Source: Rickettsiales bacterium (GTDB lineage: Bacteria > Pseudomonadota > Alphaproteobacteria > Rickettsiales > UBA1997). Taken from it: a stretch of 14,351 nucleotides of DNA. Of this stretch, positions 6,495 through 13,331 are shown piece by piece (position 1 is the stretch's first letter; every line of letters starts with the position of its first letter). Below the pieces are notes generated by a model. That model saw nothing but the letters and a program-made list of their open reading frames with translations, was not told where the DNA came from and made no database searches. Made by a program: the position numbers and the translations under genes. The stretch is from positions 1 to 14,351 of the forward strand of contig CANMEW010000025.1 in the NCBI GenBank assembly GCA_947496905.1, read 5' to 3'.

Positions 6495-7934
6495 ATGAAA
6501 CCCTACTCCCCACCAGCACAATCAACGACAGCACTGCCACCTACACCTCCACCCCCAAAAGGCATTGGTCGCTTTAGTAGAAAAAACAACATCAAACCAG
6601 CAGGCCCTGAATTTATTTTTCTTGAGATATGTAGCGTGGCAAATCCAGTATTCGATCTTACCTCGGCTGGATCATTACATCCGACATATTCTGGTATTGG
6701 CATTCCAGAAAAAGTATCCTCTCTCATGAGAAATATTAATTTTGATAATTTTGTGGAAGTGCGCGGGCAGTCTAATGGAGAACCTGAGGTTTTAACTGAG
6801 AGTATTAATTTTTTTAATCGACAAGGGATAGTATGCTCTGCAGAAAAAGTTTCTTTGACCGACAATATTTTACTCTCGCTAGAGCGCATGTATGATTTAC
6901 TTCAACTAAATGCAGAAAAAAAAATCCTAGTTCTAACCCCAACTTTTGGTTACTATTTTAAGCAGTTAGCCGATAAAAATATTCCATTTGAAACGCTTGA
7001 AACCGAGAGGGAGAACGGATTTTTACCAACCAGAGAAAATCTTGAGAGAAAGCTAAATGAAACTGGAGCGGTAGCGTTATTAATGTGCTACCCAAACAAT
7101 CCAACTGGCGCCATTATGACGCGCGAATGTGCTGAAATGATTGCTGATGTTGCTGCTCAGAAAGATATTTTTGTACTCTCCGATGAAGCATTTATGAATA
7201 ATCGCTTAGGTGAGTCTATGCATTTTCCGATTGCCGCAATCCCCGCTATGATAGAACGAAGCTTTACAGTTACGAGTTCTGCAAAATCATTTCCAACTGG
7301 AATCAAAACTGGATTCTGCGTTGGTCCTGCAGACTTCATGGAGTCTTTTGCAAAGCTCGGTGGCTACCCAACGAAACAATCTCAAAAAGTATTGGCCGCC
7401 ACTTTGGAAAACAGCGACGAAAACAGGGATTATCTAGAAAGATGTCGCCAGTATTATTTGCAGAATATTGCCGCAATCAAAGAAAAATTAACGGAGCTAA
7501 ATACAGCATTAACCAATCAGTTTAGCGCCACTGCAGAGTACGTGAAACCTTTTATTTCTGATCCGGCGGCAACGAATGTTTACTTACTCGATTTTTCTGG
7601 GCTACGCGGAAAAATGTATAATGAGAAGCCGATGAACACTGGTCTAGACGTTGCAGAGTGGCTATTGGACACAGCTAGAGTTGCTACCGTTCCCGGCGAA
7701 TGTTCTTTTTTCAACAAAGAAACCATGCTGGTTAGAATCGCGTTAAATGATGCTACGGAAAGATTTAGAGAGGCTTTTGATAGCATCATTAGTGCCGTAC
7801 CAACAATTCAAAATTCACAAGTTGCTATCGATACGGAGAGCGCCATACCAGCAGAAATCCCAGCTACGCATCTGATGCCAACAGAGGTCGCTCAACCTCT
7901 TGTTACTACACTAGATCCGCGACAACTAGGGTAA
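6495..7934 (+). CDS. Class I/II PLP-dependent aminotransferase of unknown substrate
   Basis: 479 residues from the ATG at 6495, with AGAGG about 10 nt upstream; a TTG at 6486 is an unlikely alternative. The fold-type I core is clear: CYPNNPTG (198-205), the cofactor Asp in SDEAF (about 230), the Schiff-base Lys in SSAKSF (K264), and the C-terminal carboxylate-binding Arg in MLVRIAL (R414). The phosphate-binding motif usually written GxRxG reads GIKTG (269-273), so Lys replaces Arg. The protein is longer than the usual ~400 residues: a proline-rich N-terminus (PPTPPPPKGIGR, 15-26) and a Pro/Thr/Ala-rich tail of about 45 residues lie outside the core. The retained Arg suggests an amino or keto acid substrate. 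Its stop overlaps the next start (TAATG), implying translational coupling to the formyltransferase. Confidence 0.88.
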   Translation: MKPYSPPAQSTTALPPTPPPPKGIGRFSRKNNIKPAGPEFIFLEICSVANPVFDLTSAGSLHPTYSGIGIPEKVSSLMRNINFDNFVEVRGQSNGEPEVLTESINFFNRQGIVCSAEKVSLTDNILLSLERMYDLLQLNAEKKILVLTPTFGYYFKQLADKNIPFETLETERENGFLPTRENLERKLNETGAVALLMCYPNNPTGAIMTRECAEMIADVAAQKDIFVLSDEAFMNNRLGESMHFPIAAIPAMIERSFTVTSSAKSFPTGIKTGFCVGPADFMESFAKLGGYPTKQSQKVLAATLENSDENRDYLERCRQYYLQNIAAIKEKLTELNTALTNQFSATAEYVKPFISDPAATNVYLLDFSGLRGKMYNEKPMNTGLDVAEWLLDTARVATVPGECSFFNKETMLVRIALNDATERFREAFDSIISAVPTIQNSQVAIDTESAIPAEIPATHLMPTEVAQPLVTTLDPRQLG

Positions 7935-8653
7935 TGAGACTCCTCGTCTTCTTAAATCGCGATGTTCATGCCTCGACTGCACTGGAGCTACTCTTCCCTC
8001 ACTTAAGAAAGCACGAAGTAAAAATTATCCTGTCGGAAAAAGTTGGTAACATTGCCAATTTACCGCCGGAATTACTTGAGATGCGAAGGTGTGAGCAAAA
8101 TTTTGATCAGGAAATTTTTAGCAGAATCGCCCGAAATTTTGGTCATGAAGTTGCAACTTACTCAAGCGCTAATTCTGAAATTGCCTTGGATGATTTTAAA
8201 AAATTCTCTCCCGACCTAATCGTCTCCATCCGCTTTGGACAAATCTTCAAACAACCTCTGATCAACATTCCACGACTAGGAGTTTTAAATCTTCATTCCG
8301 GCTTACTGCCAAATTACCGCGGAGTTCTCGCAACATTCTGGGCAATTCTGCATGGCGAAGAAAAAATTGGCACCACGCTTCACTACATCACTGACGCCAG
8401 CATCGACACTGGCGACATTGTTGGATTTTCGGAAAGTAAAGTTGACCACGACTCCTCTCTAGTTTCAAACATCACCAACCTTTACCATGGCGGCTGTTCT
8501 TTACTTTTGGAAAGTTTAGAAAAAATCTTCAATGGCGAAAAAATTAAAATCGTAAAACAATCTGAGCTTGGCGAAGGAAAATATTTTTCCTACCCAACTG
8601 CCGATGACATCAAAAAATTCCTCTCCCTAAACTCCGTTAAAAGCCTCTTTTAA
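7934..8653 (+). CDS. Stand-alone formyltransferase (Formyl_trans_N / Fmt-PurN type)
   Basis: 239 residues. The formyl-tetrahydrofolate-dependent domain is recognisable by GVLNLHSGLLPNYRG, with the catalytic Asn119 and His121 and the folate loop LLPNYRG, and by TLHYITDASIDTGDIV, with the catalytic Asp158. The Asn-His-Asp triad is therefore complete. It is too short for methionyl-tRNA formyltransferase (about 310 residues) and lacks that enzyme's C-terminal tRNA-binding domain; the remaining C-terminus is a short helical piece. A small-molecule amine acceptor is more likely than tRNA. The start overlaps the aminotransferase stop by one base, suggesting the two work together: one makes or consumes an amino compound and the other N-formylates it (inference). 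PurN is less likely given the sequence context. ccoN follows after 21 nt. Confidence 0.85.
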   Translation: MRLLVFLNRDVHASTALELLFPHLRKHEVKIILSEKVGNIANLPPELLEMRRCEQNFDQEIFSRIARNFGHEVATYSSANSEIALDDFKKFSPDLIVSIRFGQIFKQPLINIPRLGVLNLHSGLLPNYRGVLATFWAILHGEEKIGTTLHYITDASIDTGDIVGFSESKVDHDSSLVSNITNLYHGGCSLLLESLEKIFNGEKIKIVKQSELGEGKYFSYPTADDIKKFLSLNSVKSLF

Positions 8654-8674
8654 TAAATCTCTCCACTTCAAATC

Positions 8675-10093
8675 ATGTCTTCCACTCAAGCCTCAAGCTC
8701 TCCCGTAAGTTATAATTACGACATCATTAAACTCTTCACCATTGCCGCAACTTTTTGGGGAATTGTCGGATTTACCGTCGGAGTCGTAATCGCATCTCAA
8801 TTAGCTTTTCCAGCGCTAAATCTCGACTTAGAATGGACGAGCTTCGGTCGCCTGCGCCCGCTTCACACTTCTGCAGTAATTTTTGCCTTTGGTGGTAACG
8901 CGCTTTTCGCCACTAGTTTTTTTGTGGTACAGCGCACCTCGCAGGCAAGGCTTTGGGGACATGAAAATCTTCTCAAATTTATTTTTTGGGGCTACCAACT
9001 TTTCATTTTGATGGCCGCTTTTGGTTACATTAACGGAGTCACTCAAGCCAAGGAATATGCCGAGCCAGAATGGTACGCCGACATCTGGTTAACAATCATT
9101 TGGGTTTGCTACTTTTTGGTTTACGTAATGACTTTGAAAAACCGCAAAGAGCCTCACATCTACGTCGCCAACTGGTTTTATTTAGCCTTCATCGTCACCG
9201 TCGCAATTCTTCACATCGTCAATAATCTTTCCATTCCACTTCGCATCGACTCCGCCACAAGCTACCCAATTTTTGGTGGCGTACAAAGCGCCATGATCCA
9301 ATGGTGGTACGGTCATAACGCCGTCGGATTTTTCCTCACTGCCGGCTTCATTGGAATGATGTATTACTTCGTACCAAAGCGCGCGGAGCGCCCAGTCTAT
9401 TCCTACCGCCTCTCTATTCTGCATTTCTGGTCACTAATTTTTATTTACATCTGGGCTGGTCCGCACCACTTGCACTACACTTCTCTACCTGACTGGGTTC
9501 AAACTTTAGGAATGACATTTTCAATCATGCTGTGGATGCCTTCTTGGGGTGGGATGATCAACGGCATCATGACGCTCTCTGGCGCGTGGGACAAACTCCG
9601 CACCGATCCAGTCTTGCGCTTTCTCATCACCGCCGTTGCCTTCTACGGCATGAGCACTTTTGAAGGCCCACTAATGGCAATCAAAACAGTGAATGCGCTT
9701 TCTCACTACACCGACTGGACAATTGGTCACGTTCATTCTGGAGCTTTGGGATGGGTTGCGCTAATAAGCTTCGGCGCCATGTACCACATGGTTCCAATTT
9801 TGTGGGGGAAAAAAGAACTCTACTCAACGAGGCTTGTTTCAGCACATTTTTGGATCGCCTCAATTGGCATTGTGCTTTACATCACCGCCATGTGGGTCTC
9901 TGGAATTGCTCAAGGGTTAATGTGGCGCTCCTACGACGAGATGGGCTTCCTGCAATATTCCTTCGTTGAAACTCTAAAAGTTTTACACCCCCTCTACTTC
10001 ACCCGCGCCTTAGGTGGAGTATTTTTCCTCACCGGCGCCTGCCTCATGACTTGGAACTTCTACAAAACAATTCGCACCGTCGAAGCTAAGTAA
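8675..10093 (+). CDS. ccoN: cbb3-type cytochrome c oxidase subunit I
   Basis: Catalytic membrane subunit of the high-affinity terminal oxidase, reducing O2 at a heme b3-CuB centre and pumping protons. 472 residues with about 12 membrane spans, the normal length. All key ligands are visible: His64 (low-spin heme b) in RPLHTSAV; the CuB ligands His214 in WWYGHNAVGF and His264-His265 in AGPHHLHYTSLPDW; the cross-linked Tyr258 in FIYIWAG, specific to cbb3 enzymes; and His352/His354 in TIGHVHSGALGW for hemes b3 and b. The spacing matches the cbb3 family. The usual partners ccoO, ccoQ and ccoP do not follow; a non-coding element sits directly at the stop codon and a terminator lies beyond it. ccoO/P would have to be elsewhere. 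Confidence 0.96.
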   Translation: MSSTQASSSPVSYNYDIIKLFTIAATFWGIVGFTVGVVIASQLAFPALNLDLEWTSFGRLRPLHTSAVIFAFGGNALFATSFFVVQRTSQARLWGHENLLKFIFWGYQLFILMAAFGYINGVTQAKEYAEPEWYADIWLTIIWVCYFLVYVMTLKNRKEPHIYVANWFYLAFIVTVAILHIVNNLSIPLRIDSATSYPIFGGVQSAMIQWWYGHNAVGFFLTAGFIGMMYYFVPKRAERPVYSYRLSILHFWSLIFIYIWAGPHHLHYTSLPDWVQTLGMTFSIMLWMPSWGGMINGIMTLSGAWDKLRTDPVLRFLITAVAFYGMSTFEGPLMAIKTVNALSHYTDWTIGHVHSGALGWVALISFGAMYHMVPILWGKKELYSTRLVSAHFWIASIGIVLYITAMWVSGIAQGLMWRSYDEMGFLQYSFVETLKVLHPLYFTRALGGVFFLTGACLMTWNFYKTIRTVEAK

Positions 10094-10145
10094 AGGAGCC
10101 TCTGCAAAACCATCTTTTCCGGTAATTTTACTCGTAGGTTTTTTT

Positions 10146-10259
10146 ATTTTTAATCGAACGAGTTGCAAATTCCTTGCTGCTGAAGCAGCTGCGCAAATTG
10201 TGTCGTCAGATAAATTTGCTCGCGTAGGTTTCCGCGTTAAAAAAATGCGAAGCATTTTT
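10146..10259 (+). repeat. Hairpin module A of the 612-bp element
   Basis: The order is ATTTTTAATCGA, GTTGCAAATT, stem-loop GCTGC-TGAA-GCAGC (10176-10189), CAAATTGTGTCGTCAG, then a hairpin AAAAATGC-GAA-GCATTTTT (10241-10259). The same order occurs in module B at 10392-10470. Module A has about 25 extra nt between the two hairpins. Confidence 0.55.
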
Positions 10260-10391
10260 AGCAAGAACGGGCATCGAGCTTAAGCTCGATTGCCTGTGCT
10301 CGAATCGTACATCAAGGTACGCTTTCTGCGCTCGGCACAATTTTCTTCCTAGGGATTCGCTTCGCTCATTCCCGTTTTACTTGAAAATTTT

Positions 10392-10470
10392 ATTTTTTAT
10401 CGACAAGTCGCAAATTACTCAGGCCTTACGGCCTTGCGTCATTTGTCAGTTAAAAATGCGATGCATTTTT
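10392..10470 (+). repeat. Hairpin module B of the 612-bp element
   Basis: The order is ATTTTTTATCGA, GTCGCAAATT, stem-loop AGGCC-TTAC-GGCCT (10421-10434), CATTTGTCAG, then a hairpin AAAAATGC-GAT-GCATTTTT (10452-10470). The flanks match module A closely, while the first stem has a different sequence but still pairs. Between the modules lie further palindromes, including an 18-bp perfect one at 10273-10290 and CGTAC/GTACG at 10306-10321. Confidence 0.55.
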
Positions 10471-10509
10471 TAAGGTGTAGCCGTCACTTCAAACTCCTCG
10501 AAAAATCTA

Positions 10510-10687
10510 GAGCCTGTCTTAAAATTACGGGTTGTAAGCTCTGCCTTTTTGCCTCGCTTTGCGGCTATTTTGCACGATTTGCTTCGGAAAATTTTTTCCA
10601 AAGGGTTGCACCTGTGGAGAAAAATTGTTCCTCGCAACTCCAGCAAAATAGCCTACAAATCGAGGCAAAAAATTTTAAGACAGGCTC
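10510..10687. mobile_element. 178-bp MITE-like element nested in the larger element
   Basis: The perfect 17-bp terminal inverted repeats are GAGCCTGTCTTAAAATT (10510-10526) and its reverse complement (10671-10687), with TA on both outer sides (10508-10509, 10688-10689). The pairing continues inward: 10547-10573 and 10643-10670 are nearly complementary (TTTTGCCTCG and GGCTATTTTGC are shared), so almost the whole element could fold as one long hairpin. No protein is encoded. The ends match the terminal repeat of the IS5-family element at 14253-14269 at 15 of 17 positions, suggesting a related transposase mobilised it. Confidence 0.72.
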
Positions 10688-10715
10688 TAGGTTTTTCAGA
10701 GGTTCCTAAACCAAC

Positions 10716-10752
10716 AAAAGATTCTGCCCGCGCGGGCAGAATCTTTTTTTTT
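10716..10752 (+). terminator. Strong intrinsic terminator of the ccoN transcript
   Basis: A perfect 32-nt palindrome with 16-nt arms, AAAAGATTCTGCCCGC and its complement (10716-10747), runs into a T-tract ending at 10752. This is a textbook Rho-independent terminator on the plus strand. If the 612-bp element and one TAAA copy are removed, the stem begins only a few codons after the ccoN stop, so it probably belongs to ccoN rather than acs. Confidence 0.85.
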
Positions 10753-10819
10753 AACGCAGCACTGGCGCGTCTTTGCAAGGGTCTTCGTTCAAAAATACAG
10801 CCAAAATTGAAATCAGTAA

Positions 10820-12721
10820 ATGTTCCACATCAAATCAAAATCCTCTTACATCCAAGAATACCAAAACTCTACGACCGATCCAAAAAGCTTTTGGGGTAAA
10901 ATTGCTGAGGAATTTTTTTGGTACAAAAAATGGCAAGAAGTAAGTAATTGCGATCTAGTGCAGGGGAAAATTTCTTGGTTCATTGGCGGCAAAACCAACA
11001 TTTCTTACAACTGTTTGGATCGCCATTTGGCGCAGTTAAAGGACAAGGTCGCAATCATTTGGGAAGGAAATGATCCGAACGAAAAAAATCAAAAAATAAC
11101 CTACCAAGAACTTTTTGACGAAGTCTGCCAATTAGCGAATTTTCTGACTTCTCAGGGAATTAGAAAAGGTGACCGCATTTGCATTTACATGCCGATGATT
11201 CCGCAAAGCTTAGTGGCAATGCTTGCTTGCGCGCGGATCGGCGCCATTCACTCCGTTGTCTTTGCCGGATTTTCCGCTCCCGCCCTCGCCTCTCGCATGC
11301 AAGATTGCGGAGCAAAAATGCTCATTACCTCTGATTTACTTTTACGCGGAGAGAAAAAAATTGAGCTTTTTGAAATTGCCTCTGAGGCAGTCGTAACCGC
11401 TAATTCCGTTGAGTCGGTGCTAATTTACAAAAGATCTGAGAGAGAAATAGCCGGCATTAGAAATAAAAAAATCTTCATCTGGCAAGATGAAGTTTCCTCA
11501 CACTCCAAGCAGCATCAGGCTGAAATTTTAGATGCCGAAGATCCGCTTTTTATCCTCTACACCTCTGGCTCTACCGGCAAACCAAAAGGCATCATTCACA
11601 GCACTGGTGGCTACATGACCTACACTGGCTACAGCTTCCAAAATGTTTTTCAGCCTGCACCCGACGACATCTTTTTCTGCAGCGCCGACATTGGATGGAT
11701 CACCGGTCATTCCTACCTCGCTTACGGTCCACTTCTCAATGCCGCCACGATTTTAATGTTCGAAGGAATTCCTACCCATCCAACGCCGGCGCGCTTTTGG
11801 GAAATAATTGAAAAGCATCGCGTCAATATTTTTTACACCGCACCAACTGCGATTAGAGCTCTAATGCAAAAAGGTGACGAGTTTGTTGCGGGTCACGATT
11901 TGTCGTCACTAAAAACTTTAGGAAGCGTTGGCGAGCCAATCAATGAAGAGGCTTGGCAATGGTACAACGAAAAAATCGGCAAGGAAAAATGCCCAATTGT
12001 TGACACTTGGTGGCAGACTGAAACTGGCGGGATTCTAATTTCATCACTGGCTGGAATCACAGATGGTAAGCCTGCCCATGCCGGATTGCCACTTCCGGGA
12101 ATCGCTCCAGTTCTACTTGATGACGCTGGCGCAGTGATTGAGGGGAAAGAAAAAATCGGAAATCTTTGTTTCGAGCAAGCTTGGCCAAGCATGGCGCAAG
12201 GCATTTGGGGCGATCAGGAGAAATTTCTAAAAACTTACTTCGAACAATTTCCGGGATATTACTTTGCGGGAGATGGCGCTTTTCTTAGTGCCGAAGGGCT
12301 TTACCGAATCATCGGTAGAGTTGATGACGTAATTAAAGTCTCGGGACATCGACTTGGAACTGCCGAAATTGAAAACGCGATTAACTCGCATGAATTAGTT
12401 GCGGAGTCGGCGGCGATTGGCTGTCCGCACGAGATTAAGGGTGAGGCAATTTACGCTTTCGTAATCACCAAGGAAAAAATTGCAGCGGAGAATCGGCGGG
12501 GAGTTGAGCGGGAAATAATGGCGATTGTGCAAAAAGAAATCGGAGCAATTGCTCGACCAGAAAAAATTTACCTCGTCGCCGATTTACCAAAAACACGTTC
12601 CGGAAAAATCATGCGACGCATTTTGAAAAAAATTATTGCCGGCGAAAAAGATTTGGGAGATGTCTCGACCCTAGTGAATCCTGATGTAGCGGATGATTTG
12701 AAAAGCCTTACCTCCACCTAA
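10820..12721 (+). CDS. acs: Acetyl-CoA synthetase (AMP-forming)
   Basis: Converts acetate, ATP and CoA to acetyl-CoA through acetyl-AMP. 633 residues, close to the usual ~650. Visible motifs are the N-terminal YIQEYQNSTTDPKSFW, the phosphate-binding loop YTSGSTGKPKG (247-257), DIGWITGHSYLAYGPL (290-305), TWWQTETGG (396-404, whose Trp limits the acyl pocket to acetate), the hinge and A8 region GRVDDVIKVSGHRLGTAEIE (499-518), and PKTRSGKIMRR (590-600) with catalytic Lys596, the usual regulatory acetylation site. The ATG at 10820 gives the family N-terminus; no clear Shine-Dalgarno precedes it. It lies 67 nt beyond the terminator, so it probably has its own promoter in 10753-10819, where I could not pick out boxes. 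It converges on the DUF1993 gene. Propionyl-CoA synthetase is the less likely alternative. Confidence 0.95.
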   Translation: MFHIKSKSSYIQEYQNSTTDPKSFWGKIAEEFFWYKKWQEVSNCDLVQGKISWFIGGKTNISYNCLDRHLAQLKDKVAIIWEGNDPNEKNQKITYQELFDEVCQLANFLTSQGIRKGDRICIYMPMIPQSLVAMLACARIGAIHSVVFAGFSAPALASRMQDCGAKMLITSDLLLRGEKKIELFEIASEAVVTANSVESVLIYKRSEREIAGIRNKKIFIWQDEVSSHSKQHQAEILDAEDPLFILYTSGSTGKPKGIIHSTGGYMTYTGYSFQNVFQPAPDDIFFCSADIGWITGHSYLAYGPLLNAATILMFEGIPTHPTPARFWEIIEKHRVNIFYTAPTAIRALMQKGDEFVAGHDLSSLKTLGSVGEPINEEAWQWYNEKIGKEKCPIVDTWWQTETGGILISSLAGITDGKPAHAGLPLPGIAPVLLDDAGAVIEGKEKIGNLCFEQAWPSMAQGIWGDQEKFLKTYFEQFPGYYFAGDGAFLSAEGLYRIIGRVDDVIKVSGHRLGTAEIENAINSHELVAESAAIGCPHEIKGEAIYAFVITKEKIAAENRRGVEREIMAIVQKEIGAIARPEKIYLVADLPKTRSGKIMRRILKKIIAGEKDLGDVSTLVNPDVADDLKSLTST

Positions 12722-12784
12722 TTACGCAGAGAATGATGCTTCAACAAACCTCGAGTCTCTGCTGCCGCGCTGCGCCGAAAACAG

Positions 12785-12822
12785 CCGCTTAGGGCTACTT
12801 TCTCCGCTTAGGACTATTCTCT
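12785..12822. repeat. 19-nt imperfect tandem repeat across the DUF1993 stop codon
   Basis: CCGCTTAGGGCTACTTTCT (12785-12803) is followed directly by CCGCTTAGGACTATTCTCT (12804-12822), with 16 of 19 positions matching. The second copy contains the DUF1993 stop codon (12814-12816, minus strand). It lies between convergent genes; no clear hairpin terminator is visible in the 92-nt gap. Confidence 0.6.
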
Positions 12823-13320
12823 TCCCAAATAATCCTTTTTACCAATCTCCAATCCATTGTGGCGGAGAATGGCGTAGGCTGTGGTAATGTGGAAATAAAG
12901 GTTCGGCAAAAGGTAGCTCAGTAAGTATAGCAGGCCGATGAACTTTCTTTTTCTACCATGTGCAACGTAGCTGATTTTAAGCTCGTCTTTGCCGTTGATT
13001 TGTTCTGGCTGAATAGTTTGTAGGAATGAGATGGTAGTGTTGATGCGGTCACGTAACTCTGAAAAAGTTTGCTCAACATCTGGGTGAGATGGCACCGGAA
13101 TTTCAGCAAGTCTTGCCGCTCCAGCCTTAACCGTGTCACAGGCGATTTGGATTTGACGCGCGAGTGGAAGCATGTCTGGGAACAGGCGAGCATTGATTAA
13201 AACGCTCGGCTCTATTTTTTTAACTTCAGCGTAGGCTTCAGCTTTTTTTAAAATTTCTGACAAATTGTTTAAATTGCGAATTGCTACCGGCACTAGAGCT
13301 TGATGGATTGAGATGGTCAT
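12814..13320 (-). CDS. DUF1993 family protein
   Basis: 168 residues, the family's usual length. It starts MTISIHQALVPVAIRNLNNLS and ends with the highly characteristic NLYFHITTAYAILRHNGLEIGKKDYLG block. Other family features are the conserved LFPDMLPLARQIQIACDTVK helix and the central LRDRINTTISFLQTI helix. DUF1993 proteins are predicted four-helix bundles related to the DinB/YfiT-like fold; their function is unknown. There is no signal peptide. The start is 11 nt after the stop of the truncated alaS on the same strand, and no Shine-Dalgarno is visible, so it may be read from that transcript. The stop lies inside a 19-nt tandem repeat. The family assignment is firm; no function is claimed. 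Confidence 0.9.
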   Translation of the reverse strand: MTISIHQALVPVAIRNLNNLSEILKKAEAYAEVKKIEPSVLINARLFPDMLPLARQIQIACDTVKAGAARLAEIPVPSHPDVEQTFSELRDRINTTISFLQTIQPEQINGKDELKISYVAHGRKRKFIGLLYLLSYLLPNLYFHITTAYAILRHNGLEIGKKDYLGRE

Positions 13321-13331
13321 GTTTAAAAAAA

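Larger units (their letters stand above)
10095..10706. mobile_element. 612-bp non-coding inverted-repeat element inserted at the ccoN stop codon
   Basis: The ends are GGAGCCTCTGCAAAAC (10095-10110) and, as reverse complement of 10691-10706, GGAACCTCTGAAAAAC: 14 of 16 positions match. TAAA lies directly outside both ends (10091-10094 and 10707-10710), as expected of a 4-bp target duplication; the left copy contains the ccoN stop. No open frame inside resembles a protein. The interior is full of short hairpins, two similar hairpin modules and a nested 178-bp inverted-repeat element. The structure fits a non-autonomous (MITE-like) element mobilised by a transposase elsewhere; terminal repeats and short duplication suggest an IS5-like source, but the family is not certain. 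This element and its right flank account for most of the gene-free stretch 10094-10819. Confidence 0.65.

Noticed and set aside
7934..8653. Formyltransferase as methionyl-tRNA formyltransferase (fmt)
   Set aside because: At 239 residues it lacks the C-terminal tRNA-binding domain, and no def gene or other translation partner is beside it.
10146..10470. CRISPR-like array
   Set aside because: Only two diverged modules exist, without equal repeats and spacers, and no cas gene is in the window.
10094..10710. Idea that the insertion broke a ccoNO operon
   Set aside because: A strong terminator directly follows the reconstructed empty site and the next gene is acs, so ccoO was not downstream at the time of insertion.
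10010..10899. Several open frames in the ccoN-acs spacer on both strands
   Set aside because: They run through the hairpins, the terminal repeats and the terminator, overlap ccoN or acs, and show no family-like sequence.
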